From: Chrysemys picta bellii
Lineage: Eukaryota; Chordata; Testudines; Emydidae
NCBI RefSeq assembly: GCF_011386835.1
Contig: NC_088801.1
Coordinates: forward strand, 20,322,824 to 20,386,823
DNA length: 64,000 nucleotides
Reading direction: 5' to 3'
The notes under the pieces were generated by a model. It was not told where the DNA came from. It did not search any database and saw only the letters and a list, made by a program, of their open reading frames with translations. The translations under genes and the position numbers were made by a program. Position 1 is the stretch's first letter. Each line of letters opens with the position of its first letter. Positions 13,152 through 24,624 of the stretch are shown piece after piece.

Positions 13152-13766
13152 TGTGATGGGGTGTCTACCCCACACAAGGCCTGAAGGGGTTAAGGTGGCC
13201 AGGTGAGCCAATTAACCACCTAGGCTGCACCTGGAGGAGAAGCCAGGGAGCAAGGACTAATTAGAGATGAGGCTCAGCTGGATAGGAACAGGTTAGTGTG
13301 ATCTGTATGAAGCCCAGTATCTGAGAGCAGAAGAGGCACCAGAGAGAGAGAAAAACTGTAGTCTCTTTCAGGGTGACCAAAGGCAAGGTAGAAAGTAGTT
13401 TGGGGTACAGCAGTAAGGTTGAGGACTGCACAGACCTTGACTGCTTGTTGTAGGGTCCCTGGGCTGAAACCCAGTGTAGAGGGCAGGCCTGGGTTCCCCT
13501 ACCAGCCCCAGGGAAAATGGCACTGCTAATGGAATAGTAGGTTCTGTGAGACTTTAGGGTATGCAATGCCCCCTGCCCCTGGAAGGAGAAAATTACACTG
13601 ACCTGACCAGGGGGCCAAGCCACAAAGCAGGAGCTGTCAAGTCCTTAGAGAAAGAGATTAAGAAAGCAGCGGAGTGCAACTGCAGGAAGGAGCGTTGGTC
13701 TAACAGCTAATCCCCAGACATGGCCAGAAAGAAGCGCTCCGGTGGTGAGTAGAGCACCCTGTGATA
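13152..13766. mobile_element. LTR-like element, probably a solo LTR
   Basis: Begins TGTGATGGGGTGTCTACCCC and ends GCACCCTGTGATA, short inverted termini of TG...type. Near-matching 5-bp flanks ATGCC (13147-13151) and GTGCC (13767-13771) suggest a target duplication with one substitution. Length 615 bp fits a solo LTR. No gag or pol sequence is adjacent. A non-LTR TIR element remains possible. Confidence 0.55.
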
Positions 13767-13834
13767 GTGCCTATGTCACTTAAGTTGAAAATAAAGTCAG
13801 TGGTCTTAATTCTCACTTACTTTAAGGACCTTTT

Positions 13835-14192
13835 GCACTGCTGAAGTGGTGTAAAGTCCCCGAAAGGCCCTTTAACGTTCTCAGAGCAACATAAAAGGGC
13901 TGCAGTGTAGTACAAGTGCTACAGCTTCCCTGATGCAGATATGCCACTGTAGTTCTGCACTGTAGACGTTTACTACAGTGACAGAAGGGGTTGCTTCATT
14001 GCTTTAGTAAATCTACCCTCTCAAGAGGTAGTAGCTAGGTTGATGGGGGAAGAATTTTTCCATGTGCCTAGTTGTGCCCTACAACAGGGGTTAGTTTGAG
14101 CTATCTGAATTGCACAGGGTGTGAAACTTTTCACAGCCTTGAGTGATGTAGCTAGACTGACCTGAAGTTTTAGGTGTAGACTAAACCCCAAC
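13835..14192. repeat. Probable MITE fragment with one Harbinger-like end
   Basis: The right end, read on the minus strand, is GGGGTTTAGTCTACACCT, similar to the TIRs of the elements at 3967, 28944 and 44874. The interior contains palindromic-looking CTGCAGTGTAGTACAAGTGC and TGCACTGTAGACG phrases. A matching left end was not found, so the fragment is probably truncated, or the left half belongs to another repeat. Confidence 0.4.
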
Positions 14193-14199
14193 GTAAACA

Positions 14200-15110
14200 G
14201 GAATTAGGCCCTATAACTTCCTTCAAAAGACTAAATTAATTAAACATTTAAAGAGGGTTTTTTATTGATTTGTAAACCAGTTTTTCAAGTACTCTTCCCT
14301 GACACATCAGTGCGTGCAAACTAGCAGAGATGGTGACAATTATATGCACCTACCATACTTATATTTATATAGAAGTATATTTATTTTATGCACAGAATAG
14401 AATCCACTCATTTGCAACACCCCAGTGGAAACTAAAATGTGCCAACCAATGGATCATCTCATTTAACAGAAGTATACTGCAATATTATGGTACTCTTTGT
14501 TGGACTATGGAGGCAGATCATGGAACATGCATTTTATTTCTTTACAGAAGCTAAAATAAGCAGTAATATGTTTTATGTTGCAGAAAAGTAGTCTATGATT
14601 TCATTCTGATTCTAGTTGGGTCCAGCTACATACTGCATAGCATTAGCATGGACAACATGGACCCTTTTACAGAGAGTTTGCCTGTCTCACCAGACATGGC
14701 ATAGACTGTAAGTATTTTTTCTTGGACTGGTGATGACATATACCTCCAAATTTCCAATTGGAATCTGGTACTATAGAGAAGTGGATTGTTTTGGATGATG
14801 ACTGAAAACTGTTGTCTGATGACTGTTTGGAGGCTTATTGTGAAATGGTGTTCTTGGGCATCTGTCCTTTAGGAAATGGTCTCGCTCTCGATATTAATTC
14901 CTCGGGGTTGTTACAAAACACCCAGGCAAAACTCTATTCCTGCTACCATTTAAGTGGTTGTGCAATTGTCTGTGAGTCAATTAAACAGATTCTATTAGTT
15001 CAAAGAAGTAGTGTGTTCATTATCAAGATAACGAACACACATCTTACTATTTAAAATCTTGTCATCTTTTAAAGTGATGTAAAAAAGTTCCCACACTTCA
15101 CAAACCATAA
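14200..15110. other. Stretch without recognised genes or repeats
   Basis: AT-rich sequence with no recognised coding, RNA gene or transposon terminus. Confidence 0.5.
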
Positions 15111-15119
15111 AATAGTTTG

Positions 15120-15275
15120 GGTTGCAAGAGACCTATAGAACATCCTCTTTACACTGGCATTAGGATTACTAGTGTTCTCCCCAAAAAGTCATGTCTTGAC
15201 TGTCTCCAGTGATGGTGATTCCCACAACCTGCTTTGGTAATTTGTTCCATTAAGCAATTGTTCTGTTAGGGTCAC
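15120..15275 (-). mobile_element. Old CR1 LINE fragment (3' region)
   Basis: The phrase GACTGTCTCCAGTGATGG, then GATTCCCACAACCTGCTTTGG, then AATTTGTTCCATTAAGCAATTG parallels 41545-41610 in the young CR1 copy (CTCCAGAGATGGAGATTCC, CAACCTCCCTAGGCAATTTA, TTCCAGTG). It encodes the end of the CR1 ORF2 on the minus strand but is heavily mutated and short. Confidence 0.65.
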
Positions 15276-16164
15276 ACAACAGGGGCCCTCACAGGGCGTA
15301 ATTTAAATCCCATATCAAAAGCCCAGTCTGCTGTCACTGAAGTCAATGGGAGTTTTACTGGGAGGTGGTACATGTCCTAAAGGCATAAGTGGCACACAGG
15401 GCTTTCTTGTGAGTTTCAACCTTAGTTAATTTTCAACTGTAGCTGGAAACATCTAAGCTGTATCTTGAGAATTTAAATGGTAACTGAAGTGGTGCATAGA
15501 CTGTATTCTGGCACGGGTGAATTTCACCCTGTGAGAATGAGTGGGTAACATTCAATTTAGAAACACTTAGCAGAGCATTAACAGAAACAGCAACACTGAG
15601 ATTCTGAAAGGGCTGTATGTTTTGTGTGTGTCACATCCAAAGTTCTGTGTTCAGTTATGAGCATCAGTTTCCATGGAATGCTCAACACTAAATATTTAAT
15701 CATTAGCACACTGAGGACTTTAAACAAAACTGGTGGCAAGCAGTCCTTATGTTTGTGATAGGCTGGATCACAGAACTAAAGGGAGGCAAAGCTTGAATGA
15801 GTCACAGCCTGTGCTGCCACTCATGATTAGTGAGGAAAACTATAATGCTATCCATTTTAAATGTACATACACTACACTACACATCTAGTATAACTTGCTC
15901 TCTTCACAATGAGGCAATCTAATGTTAAGTAGTTTGTGGGGAGGTGGGAAGAATGCTTGTCATTTTCCTCAATAAATTAATTGGAAAATTGTCAACGTTT
16001 TGAAAGAATAGGTCAATATAACAAAGTGGTGGTACACTTTACACTTAAAAACTACTTGGATAATAGTAAAATTTCATCATGATTGTTGCAGACCACCACT
16101 GTACATTACTAGATTCAGCTATATCAATAATCTTTTGATCTTCATCTGATTTACAATTTACTAG

Positions 16165-16257
16165 GCAAGGGCTAGATCCTCAGCTGTTGTAAACTGATGT
16201 GGCTCTTGACTCACTGGAGTTACACTGATTTACACCAGCTGAGACTCTAGTCTGAAA
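16165..16257. repeat. Foldback interspersed repeat (CAGCTG...GTAAA type)
   Basis: GATCCTCAGCTGTTGTAAACTG at the left is mirrored by GATTTACACCAGCTGAGA at the right, around CTTGACTCACTGGAGTTACA. This palindromic unit belongs to a group of short foldback repeats also seen near 20260, 35530, 40030, 52350 and 61730. No coding capacity. Confidence 0.55.
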
Positions 16258-16751
16258 CCAGCTGTTTCATATCATCTGCCACAGCAATGATATGCTTAAA
16301 GACTATCCATACCTTAGGGCAACTACTAAACCTATTCCATGAGAAAAGTATGAGCTTAAGAGCTTCCTCTTTCAGGATTTACTTTATTAGCTGGAGACCT
16401 CCAGTCCACTTTGCTGCTTTTCATACTGAACATGTTGTCACTTTCCTAGAAAGGCTCAACTTCAAAACACCGTTACAACACAGCTGCCTGATCCCATCTA
16501 GACCTGACAGATGCCTGACCTTTCTGACAGACACAATTCCTTTCCTATCCTATTTGTTTTTTCCTATATCATCTACTATCAACTACTGTTAAATAACATG
16601 TGAATGTTTGTACAGGTAAGCTTTTTTTATTTGTTTGGGCTGGGAAGAAATGGGTTGGGGAGGTAGGAATGTAGGTTTTTTGTTAACAAGTAACAGTACT
16701 TCCATCATTAATGTCACCGCCCATATCAATGAGTTGTTTTTATTTCTATTG

Positions 16752-16845
16752 AATTTTTCCTTTGAGGATCTCAAAGCACTTCACAAACATTAAGTAAGAC
16801 TCACAATGCTGTGATGGGGAAAGTGAGACAGAGGTTTAGGCCCAG
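16752..16845 (-). mobile_element. MIR-type SINE relic
   Basis: GATCTCAAAGCACTTCACAAAC followed by CTGTGATGGGGAAAGTGAGACAGAGG corresponds to the reverse complement of the MIR/CORE-SINE 3' half (AAAGCGCTT..., GGGGAAACTGAGGC). Strongly diverged, consistent with ancient age. Confidence 0.5.
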
Positions 16846-16849
16846 ATCC

Positions 16850-18070
16850 TCAAAGGTAATGGTAGAGATAGGAAACCTACAGACTATTGCTAACTCTATA
16901 ATAATGGTTACTGGATTTGGCTAGACATTCAGTACCAGTTTTTAAAACATTTGATAGCACTGTATGCTGAGCACCTATTAATAAATGGGCCCTAGGTGCA
17001 TGCTCGCTGAATCTTGAATTTCCTTTTTTTTTTCTTATATTTTGCAATACCTTAAACTCTCTCTTGTCCCAGTGAGGAAATTTCTCTCTCCTAACCTCCT
17101 TGTTGGTTCTACAGTCCCATCTCCATTACCTCAACCTTCAAAGACTCTGTTAGAATTAGTAGTAATATAGGGTACTACCAGATACTAACTATAAATTCCT
17201 TTATTAAATCCAAAGGCCAAATGGCCTTTCTACAATTGCTCTGAACATGTCTAAGAAGCCTAAATAATAAGCAATCAATACATCCAAAGAGTAACAGACA
17301 TTCATAAGCATTTAAGATACGAATGGACTAAACCTAGAGGTGCTTAGTCTCATGTGTTGGTTCCATCTTGATCAGGCAGGTATTAGCAATGAACCCTTTA
17401 AGAGTTCCCCTTTTATGCCCATTAACAAACAAGAGATGCCATTGCCAATTGCTACCTTTAGCTAAAAAACAGAATTTGATTGGTTTGGAGTCATTGCTGG
17501 TTCAATGCCCACAATCCTTTATTAAGTAGCCCTGATAACTGGGATTTCTTCTTTCTTCTGTTTTATCAGTTACCTTTCAGGCCCAGTTTTTTCAAATAAG
17601 CCATATTCTTTCAAGGTCTTCCCACAACTGTTAACGGACCTGCAGTTTGCAAGACCTACACAAACGTGTAATAAAATAAAAGGTTAAATTAGTTTTAAAA
17701 TAAACTACAAAACCCATTTTTCTTCATTCCTGCAAGGTCCCAGGCATATTCTGTCTCTGTATAAGTGTCTCTTCCCTGGCACTAGTCCATCTTATTATTT
17801 CATTTGTCTCTCTCTCAACCTCCTTCTATGATCCTTTATGCTCTTACCAATCAAGGCTTTGCTGCTCTTTTGGTACATGCTAAGTTGTCTACTTAAGGAT
17901 CTCATTACATAGTATCTGAGTACCTCATAATTAGAACTAGCTGGAAACTGAATTCCCCTCATGGTGGAGGGAAAATCATTCTGAATAGGAATAAAAAGGC
18001 TGAAAACTCATAATTTTCATGGGATGAAAAGTCTAAAAATCTGTTTTGAGGAACTGAAACAACAAATGTT
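16850..18070. other. Stretch without recognised genes or repeats
   Basis: AT-rich, with CT-rich runs such as 17095-17125. Nothing recognised on either strand. Confidence 0.5.
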
Positions 18071-18077
18071 TGGCTTG

Positions 18078-18245
18078 TTCCCAGCTCTATTTCTAACCTT
18101 TAATGTATTTACCCTCTCAACACCCTTGTGAGGTAGGTAAATGCTATTATTCCCATTTTACAGATAGGGAATTGAGGCAGAGAGGCTGTGACTTTTCCAT
18201 GGTCACACAGGATATCTGTGGTAGAGCAGGGCTTCCTTTGTCCCA
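18078..18245 (-). mobile_element. MIR SINE relic
   Basis: The phrases TGTGAGGTAGGTAAATGC, CCCATTTTACAGATAGGG, ATTGAGGCAGAGAGGC and GGTCACACAGGATATC follow the reverse complement of the MIR consensus in order and spacing. The better preserved of two MIR copies in the window; shared with mammals, so the insertion family is ancient. Confidence 0.8.
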
Positions 18246-18249
18246 GGTA

Positions 18250-21156
18250 GCATTTTAAGTACTTGGACCATCCTTCCTGTCTTCATTCTGACACCGAATG
18301 AGAGTAAATGCTGCAAGATGAATTTAGGAAACGTATAATTTTTTCAGTAATGATGAAAAAACTAAAGTAGTGGTGCCCACCTTGGTGAATTTGGAAAGGC
18401 TGAGATTTGTGAATAAACTTCAAATCCATGAGGTCTGAATGAGTTTGAAATTGTTTAATGCAGGGGAGAAGGGTGTCTCGGGGTGTGTGTGTGTGGTTTT
18501 TTTTTTTTTTTTTGTAATTGTCTCAAGGACTAACTCCTTTTTTATATATATAAAAAACTCCAGTTTTATACTGCTTCCCATGACCTAAGGGTCTGAGCAC
18601 CTTCAACATGAAAGCAACAGCAAAGTCCCTAGTGGACTTAAAGGAAGCTATTGTACTTCTCCCTTTTCAGTGTAAAACTGTGTTGGGGGTAGGGTTGTGG
18701 GTTTTTTTGTTTGTTTTTTTTAATATTTTATTTATTTTCCTTTTTGGTTGGGTGGGTTTTGGGGGCAGAAAGGATGTCAGTGTTGTGTCACTCCTTTGGA
18801 ATCCCCTGTCCACCATAGGTTTTGCAGCATTTTCTAAACACAGTAAGACTAAATTTGCCTGGTCTCCTCTGGATGTTTGTTGCGTAGCTGGTCAGATCCC
18901 TTAGGCTGAGAATGCTTTATCTCTCTTGTGCTATCTCATTTGCTGTCACATGAAGCATATACCTTCCCATTCATGATTGCATAACATCCCTGTGGCAACA
19001 AAAACAATTGCTTATGTGAAAAAAATACTAGCAAAATTTATTTATGTATTTATTTTTTAAATCTTTTAATATGACTTTAAGCATTTGGAAGTAAAGGGAG
19101 ACTGCACCATACCACCATTGGCTCATGGCAAGTCTGAGAAACATTGATTAATGAAAATCCTCGACCAGCCCTAATGCAGAATTTTAATTTAAAAAAAACC
19201 CCTATTTGCAATAAGTATACAAGGATTATCATACAGAGTCTTTTAGAAGGTACAAAGAAATATCTGCTTTTAACATACAGTACTCAAGTGTATATTTTCA
19301 ACAATGAGACTGCTAGAGAAAGAAAAGATGCATACCTCCAGAACTCTAACATTTTATTGTTTATACAAGTTATAAAAATAGTTTATTTTAGCAAAATAGC
19401 ACATTTTGCAAACAAATTTAGATTTTATACAGGAGCTAAATTTTTTTTTTCAAGTAGACGTTAGAAAGAAAACACTTCTGCTTGAAGAACAATTATTTTA
19501 AAATATAGTAACAAACGCCTTAAAGAACATTCAGACATACATTCCAATTAGTTTATAAATAATCAAATAGTATGTTCAAATACTTTGTTTAATAAACCTA
19601 GTCAAATCATATTATGATTTGTCCTTTTTGTGGGCATTTTTTGTACATTTGCAACAGATTCAGTGGCTATGATGATGTGGAGTATGGGGATTTAATTTTT
19701 AAAATGATCATTTAATAAAATCTGATTGAGACCAGCTTCTGTGTCTTACCAATGAGCCTCTGGATAAAATAGATATAACTAAACTTGAAGCCAAATCTAC
19801 ACAGGGAAAAGAGTTATAGGGGTTTAAATCAGGTACACTTATAATAATTATGAACAATATTCTGAAATATATACGTAGAAAATCAATATTTTCAATGGGA
19901 GTGGAGGGTGTTCAGCACCTCTTGGAAAAAAAATATTTTATTTAGGTGCCTAAATATGAGTTTAAGTATTCAGTTTTAAACATCCAAGTGCGTGCATGTT
20001 ACAAACAATGTGTAACTGACTTAAACAGAATTGATAAGGCACACAAAAGTTCATATGGAGTAAATACAGTAAAACACATGATGGTGAGCATCCTAATAAA
20101 TGTAGTTTTTCATTCCTCAGTTGTGACTCCTGAGTGTTAAATTCATCCACGTCTATTGAAAACGAAGTGTCATTACTGTGTCCACCAGCCAGATCTTTCA
20201 CGCTGATAGGAGCACCCATTTATCAATAACGACTCAGTTCTGCATGCATACATGTGAGTGGAGACACTGGGGAAGATCCTCAGTTAACAAATTGTCAAAG
20301 AGCTTTAATGGAGCTATGACAGTTTACCAGCTGAGCATCTGCCCCACTGAGTTCAATGGTACTCACATACATAAAGTTATTCATACCTGTACACAGAATT
20401 GGGGCCTGTGTCTATGAAATCTTACCAGCATATGCTCTAGAGGGCAGGTAATGTTTATATGCATGTAACACAGAGCCTAATGCACTGCGGGTCAGATTGG
20501 AACCTATATGTGTTACAACAATGCAAATAATATTTAATAATTGAAACACTGGGCCCAGTCCTCTTGAAGTGAACAGTTTTAATGAGTAAGGACTGCGGCA
20601 ATTAATGCCACATTAAGTCATATTCAGTGTGCAGTATGTCCCTCTTCTCCCCCCCCCCTTTTTTTTTTTAAAAAGCAGAATGCTCCCATTTTGTCATTGA
20701 CTTAAATGGAAGCAGGAGCAAAACCATCCTGTATAAGTTTGACACATAGCACATAAATGCCATGGATGTGGGATCCCATTTAAAAAAAAAATACTATAGC
20801 ACTGTGCAAATCACTTATTCATGAGTTTCTTCAAGTAATAAGCTTTGTTAACACTACATTAAAAATAGTGGACCACACCTTTCAATGTTGATTGCCTTTA
20901 AAAACTTAAAAATGCAATCATACTAAATGTAAATATGCTACATTTGCCAAGAGATTCTATTAAAAATAAACGTTAGTTAAGATGTTTATGAAAGTCCAAA
21001 ATTACTATTTTGTTCAGCTTCTTTATGAATCTCCACAATTAGAGAAAATTTGTAATATAAAACAAACCTAAAAAGTATTTGAAATTGCAGTTTTTTAAAC
21101 ATTTTATCACTTACAGTGTCCTAATGGAAGATACAACTGTTATATAAGTGAATCTG
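18250..21156. other. Gene-free AT-rich flank downstream of the bHLH gene
   Basis: Contains a (GT)n/(T)16 simple tract at 18484-18516 and AT-rich runs with several AATAAA words on the minus strand (for example near 19037-19055), any of which could be a distal polyadenylation site of the bHLH gene. A weak foldback repeat (GATCCTCAG...CAGCTGAGCATCTG) sits near 20275-20345. No coding exon was recognised. Confidence 0.45.
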
Positions 21157-23208
21157 TTTATTCCTGTTAAAGAAGCTACATTTGATATAGTTTAATCATG
21201 TTTCAAGATAATCTACAGTGCAATTTAAAATATCTGCTTTTAAAACTATAAAAACTTACACATCCAGTTTAAGCCATTACAAAACCATTTTAAAAACAAA
21301 GCAAAATGTTGACGGGCATATTTGCAGAAATCTGCACTCAAAAATAAAAAATGTAGTCTAAAAATGTGCATAAATCCCGTTTTACAGAAAACATTGATCA
21401 ACACCAAAACAAAAAAGTTAATCTGGCAGCGATTTGAATCACTACACTGAAAGAGTGCTAAGGATGCAGTAAAGATAACCACATACTAAAAGCAGGAAAT
21501 TCAGACCTCACTCCGGAAAGCACTGAAGCATGTGTGCAACTTGAAGAACATGAATAGTCCCATTGGAATCAGTATTTTGTTGGAGGAGAAATTTCCTACA
21601 GCTTCTGTAAGTAACAGAATGTGTCTTAAAGTGGCACTGCAAAATGGCTTGGGGGGGGGAGGAGCATCAGGAATTCAAAGTTCCAAGACCAAATTAATGG
21701 GGTCTCCTATACGTTTTTTTTGGTGTGTCTACTGGAAAAATCTGCAGAATATGCTCTGTATGTGTTGGGTGGGGAGTGAGGTGAAGGAAAGTCAGCTACA
21801 CAATAAACACCTCAACTGCTACAGCTTACCTTTCCTTATCCCACCACATTGGCTTTGATATGACAGCAGAGTTCTACAAGAGGGTGTGGCCAACCACGAG
21901 AAGTGGTGACCTGTAGTGGTGGGAAGACAATTACTCTGTGCAGCATAAGCCTTTCTCAGGATGGCATACATTACTGCTATCCCAAAAAGCAGCAACTCCC
22001 TCTATTGCTTTTAGGGGAGGTATATAACACACAGAGCTGATATTTTTAAGGTACATAAAATGTTTAGGTGGGCAGGAGAAGCTTATTTAGGGACTGTTAG
22101 CCCTGACTCCTTGGGGTCATTCTGTGCTTCACTAGCTATGTCTGATTCTTTTAAAGCTTAAGTCCCACAGAGACCGGGAGCTAACACTTGTATCCAAATT
22201 CAAAAAGTAGGTAAAACTTACCATTTTCTAAATCATCCACTGTAAATTGACCTGGATATGGAGATTTAATATTTTAGCTGCTTTTTCAGTTCTCATTGTG
22301 CCCAAATTGGGAACCATGACAGAGCTGTGCTTTTTAAACTCCATTTCAAATAAAGTTTACAAGTTTATAAACTAACAGTGATAAATGACATCAGTGATTG
22401 TAAAGGCACAACGTGGGAATAACCTAGCTGATAAATTTAGAGAGCCCGGGGGCAACCCTCCCTATTCTGTGCTTAACAAGAACAAATTTAGAAAGATCCC
22501 ACACTATTTAGAGGACTGGCACAGCACACACTGTGTATTATGAAAAAAAAAATCCCTTGCACAGCACTTCTCAGCTATCCTGGGTACTGACCGAGATAGT
22601 GACCTCCTCCCATCTTGGCTGTCTCTTTAAGAGGCATTCTGTTGTACTGCAGCTCACCCTACACCTAGGCACATATCACTTTTAATTATGAGTATCCTGG
22701 CTTTTGGGTGGGCACCTTAAAATAATCTCAGTGTAATTTCAAAGACCCTCAATGTGTCAGCTGCCACTTTCTCTCACACAAATGAGCGTACAACTGTACA
22801 GTCCAATATTGGTTAAAGGCACAGAGGATGGCATGTTATGACAGCTTCCATTGACAGGAGACGCTGTGTGGTTTCAAAGCTCAAGTTTCATCATGTGACA
22901 TAAATTGAGGAGCCATCAAGATCAGGGCTTGGCTGCTTCGGTTAACATTTCTTGCATTAAAATAGCAGCCACACCAGGTGCAACTCTCCCCACAGTGTTC
23001 AGTTTCATTGGCAAAACACCCTGAATCAACCTGTCACAATGTAAAACAGAGTGCATAGCAGTGGGTTTTTTATAGTTTAAAAAGTAGTTTTTACTGTTGC
23101 ATAATTTCAGTGTAAACATTGTGAATAAAAAGAAGTTATCTAAAACAGTTCTACAGTCAGTGCAAGATTTGTGCAAGCTTCTCATCTGATTCAACATCCA
23201 CTTAAACT
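21157..23208 (-). other. Probable 3' UTR of the bHLH gene
   Basis: The stretch after the predicted stop is AT-rich and repeat-poor. On the minus strand the first canonical AATAAA that I found is at 21162-21157; ATTAAA variants occur earlier, near 22681-22686 and 22265-22270. The true end could therefore lie at any of these or beyond. No repeat family was recognised inside, in contrast to much of the window, which is compatible with a constrained UTR, but this is a weak argument. Confidence 0.35.
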
Positions 23209-23241
23209 TTAAATAGACAAGTGTTTCTCCCCTTCTCTGTT
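23209..23241 (-). CDS. Predicted last coding mini-exon of the bHLH gene
   Basis: On the minus strand a pyrimidine-rich stretch ends CCCCTCTTACAG at 23242, a strong acceptor. The exon that follows reads, in the phase 0 required by exon 1, [10 protein letters not shown] and then TAA (23209-23211). Scleraxis likewise ends with a short charged tail of about 10-12 residues after QRKL, encoded in a separate exon, so length, phase and charge all fit. The intron would be 948 bp (23242-24189). Without splicing, read-through of the donor gives VRLARSRG and a stop instead, which looks unconserved. This is inference from splice signals only; no transcript was available. Confidence 0.65.
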   Translation of the reverse strand, partial: NREGEKHLSI

Positions 23242-24624
23242 CTGTAAGAGGGGACAGAAAATATATATTAGAAACATCAACACAGAAAAAGGAAAATCAC
23301 TTTCTCCCTTAACTTGGCATCTATTAATTTTATACCTAATTTAACACACACACACAGTCAAACTAAACATTTAATTAACCCCTTACCTTCCTAGCAATTA
23401 TGTTGTAAGCCATTAAACAGTGAACATCATATTTTAACTCTATTTAAATTTTGTTACCGACTATGAAATATACCAGAAATACAACAGTGCAGTTAAATGA
23501 AAATAGCCAGGGCAGAACAGTATTTCTGAAACTGCTACCGTACTTAGGGAGTGAAGTGAAGACACACAAGTCTCTAAATGGTAGACCACGGTAAATAGTT
23601 TGTCATACTTAGCTGATTTTTTTGCCTCTTTTTTTCCCCTTTGATTTATATACTTTGCGGAGCTTGGTATTTACAGGTCATAGAGCACAATTTTTCCTTA
23701 CAGTAGATTTCTACTCATATTAAACAATGCTTACAAGAAGTGAGTTTATAATAAATCAACACAAGCATCAAAGCTGTACCCAAAGGGATACAGAATGTTC
23801 TGCCTGTGAACATGGGTGAGACTGTCAGCTTTTCACTGAGGGGCCAGTCTTTGCAGGGGGTTTGTTTACAGTACTGGACAGGCTGTAGATGCTAAGCAAA
23901 TATCAGCTCTCCCTGTCTACTCTGCTATCCCAGGGATGGCAACAGGAGGATGGGCTGTGGGCACGCATGGGCAGCAGAATTGTGGTTGCTGTGGCTGGGA
24001 GATTAGTTTTAAAGGTGTGTGGGGTGGGTGAGAAGGGGACTCGCCTTGCCCCCAAAACAGGCCTCACTGGGGCAGTGCCAGGATGCAAACCAACTCCAGC
24101 CCCTGGGAGGCAGGGGGGAGCCTCCACTCTACCGTCCGCCCATGTGACTGTAGGGGCAGCACTCAGCCCCTGCTGCGTGCCAGCCTTACCAGCTTCCTCT
24201 GGTTACTGAGGCAGAAGGTGCAGATGGGCCGGGGCGCCGCGGCGGGGCCGCCGCCCTGCAGGCGGGGCTGGTACTGCAGGCAAGGCTGCTCCGCCCCCTC
24301 GCCCTGCTGCAGGAGCAGCACGTTGGCCAGGTGCGCGATGTAGCTGGCGGCCAGGCGCAGCGTCTCGATCTTGGAGAGCTTGCGGTCGGCGGGCTCGGTG
24401 GGGATGAGCGTGCGGAGCGCGCTGAAGGCGGAGTTCACGCTGTGGGTCCGGTCCCTCTCCCGGGCGTTGGCCGCCTGCCGCTGCTTGCTCAGCCCGCTCA
24501 GCCGGGGGCTCTTCCGCTTGCGCTTGCCCGGGCCCCCGGCGGGGGGCAGGGACTTGTCCGAGCTGCTCTCGCTGCTGCCGCCGCCGCTCTCCGGGTCGGA
24601 GGCGGCACCGCCGCCGGCCTTCAT
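23209..24624 (-). CDS. PARAXIS/scleraxis-family bHLH transcription factor (TCF15/SCX-like), two exons
   Basis: Predicted 155-aa nuclear transcription factor: join of exon 1 (24624-24190, 145 codons) and exon 2 (23241-23209, 10 codons plus TAA). The bHLH spans residues 48-105: basic region [13 protein letters not shown] (48-60), helix 1 from HSVNSAF, loop [10 protein letters not shown], helix 2 [20 protein letters not shown]. The C-terminal motif [12 protein letters not shown] (134-145) is a hallmark of paraxis and scleraxis. Family knowledge: these factors dimerise with E proteins, bind E-boxes and act in somite, tendon and mesoderm development. The start is ATG at 24622-24624; an in-frame TAA lies 36 bases upstream (24658-24660), so exon 1 cannot extend further. 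Exon 1 ends in phase 0 at AAGCTG|GTAAGG. Oddities: residues 1-47 are Gly/Ser-rich plus a KRKRK cluster (34-38) and lack the LRP...LSEDE block of TCF15 and SCX; the helix resembles TCF15 ([10 protein letters not shown]) while the tail resembles SCX. I leave the symbol blank because it may be a third paralog. Family call near certain; orthology uncertain. Confidence 0.9.
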
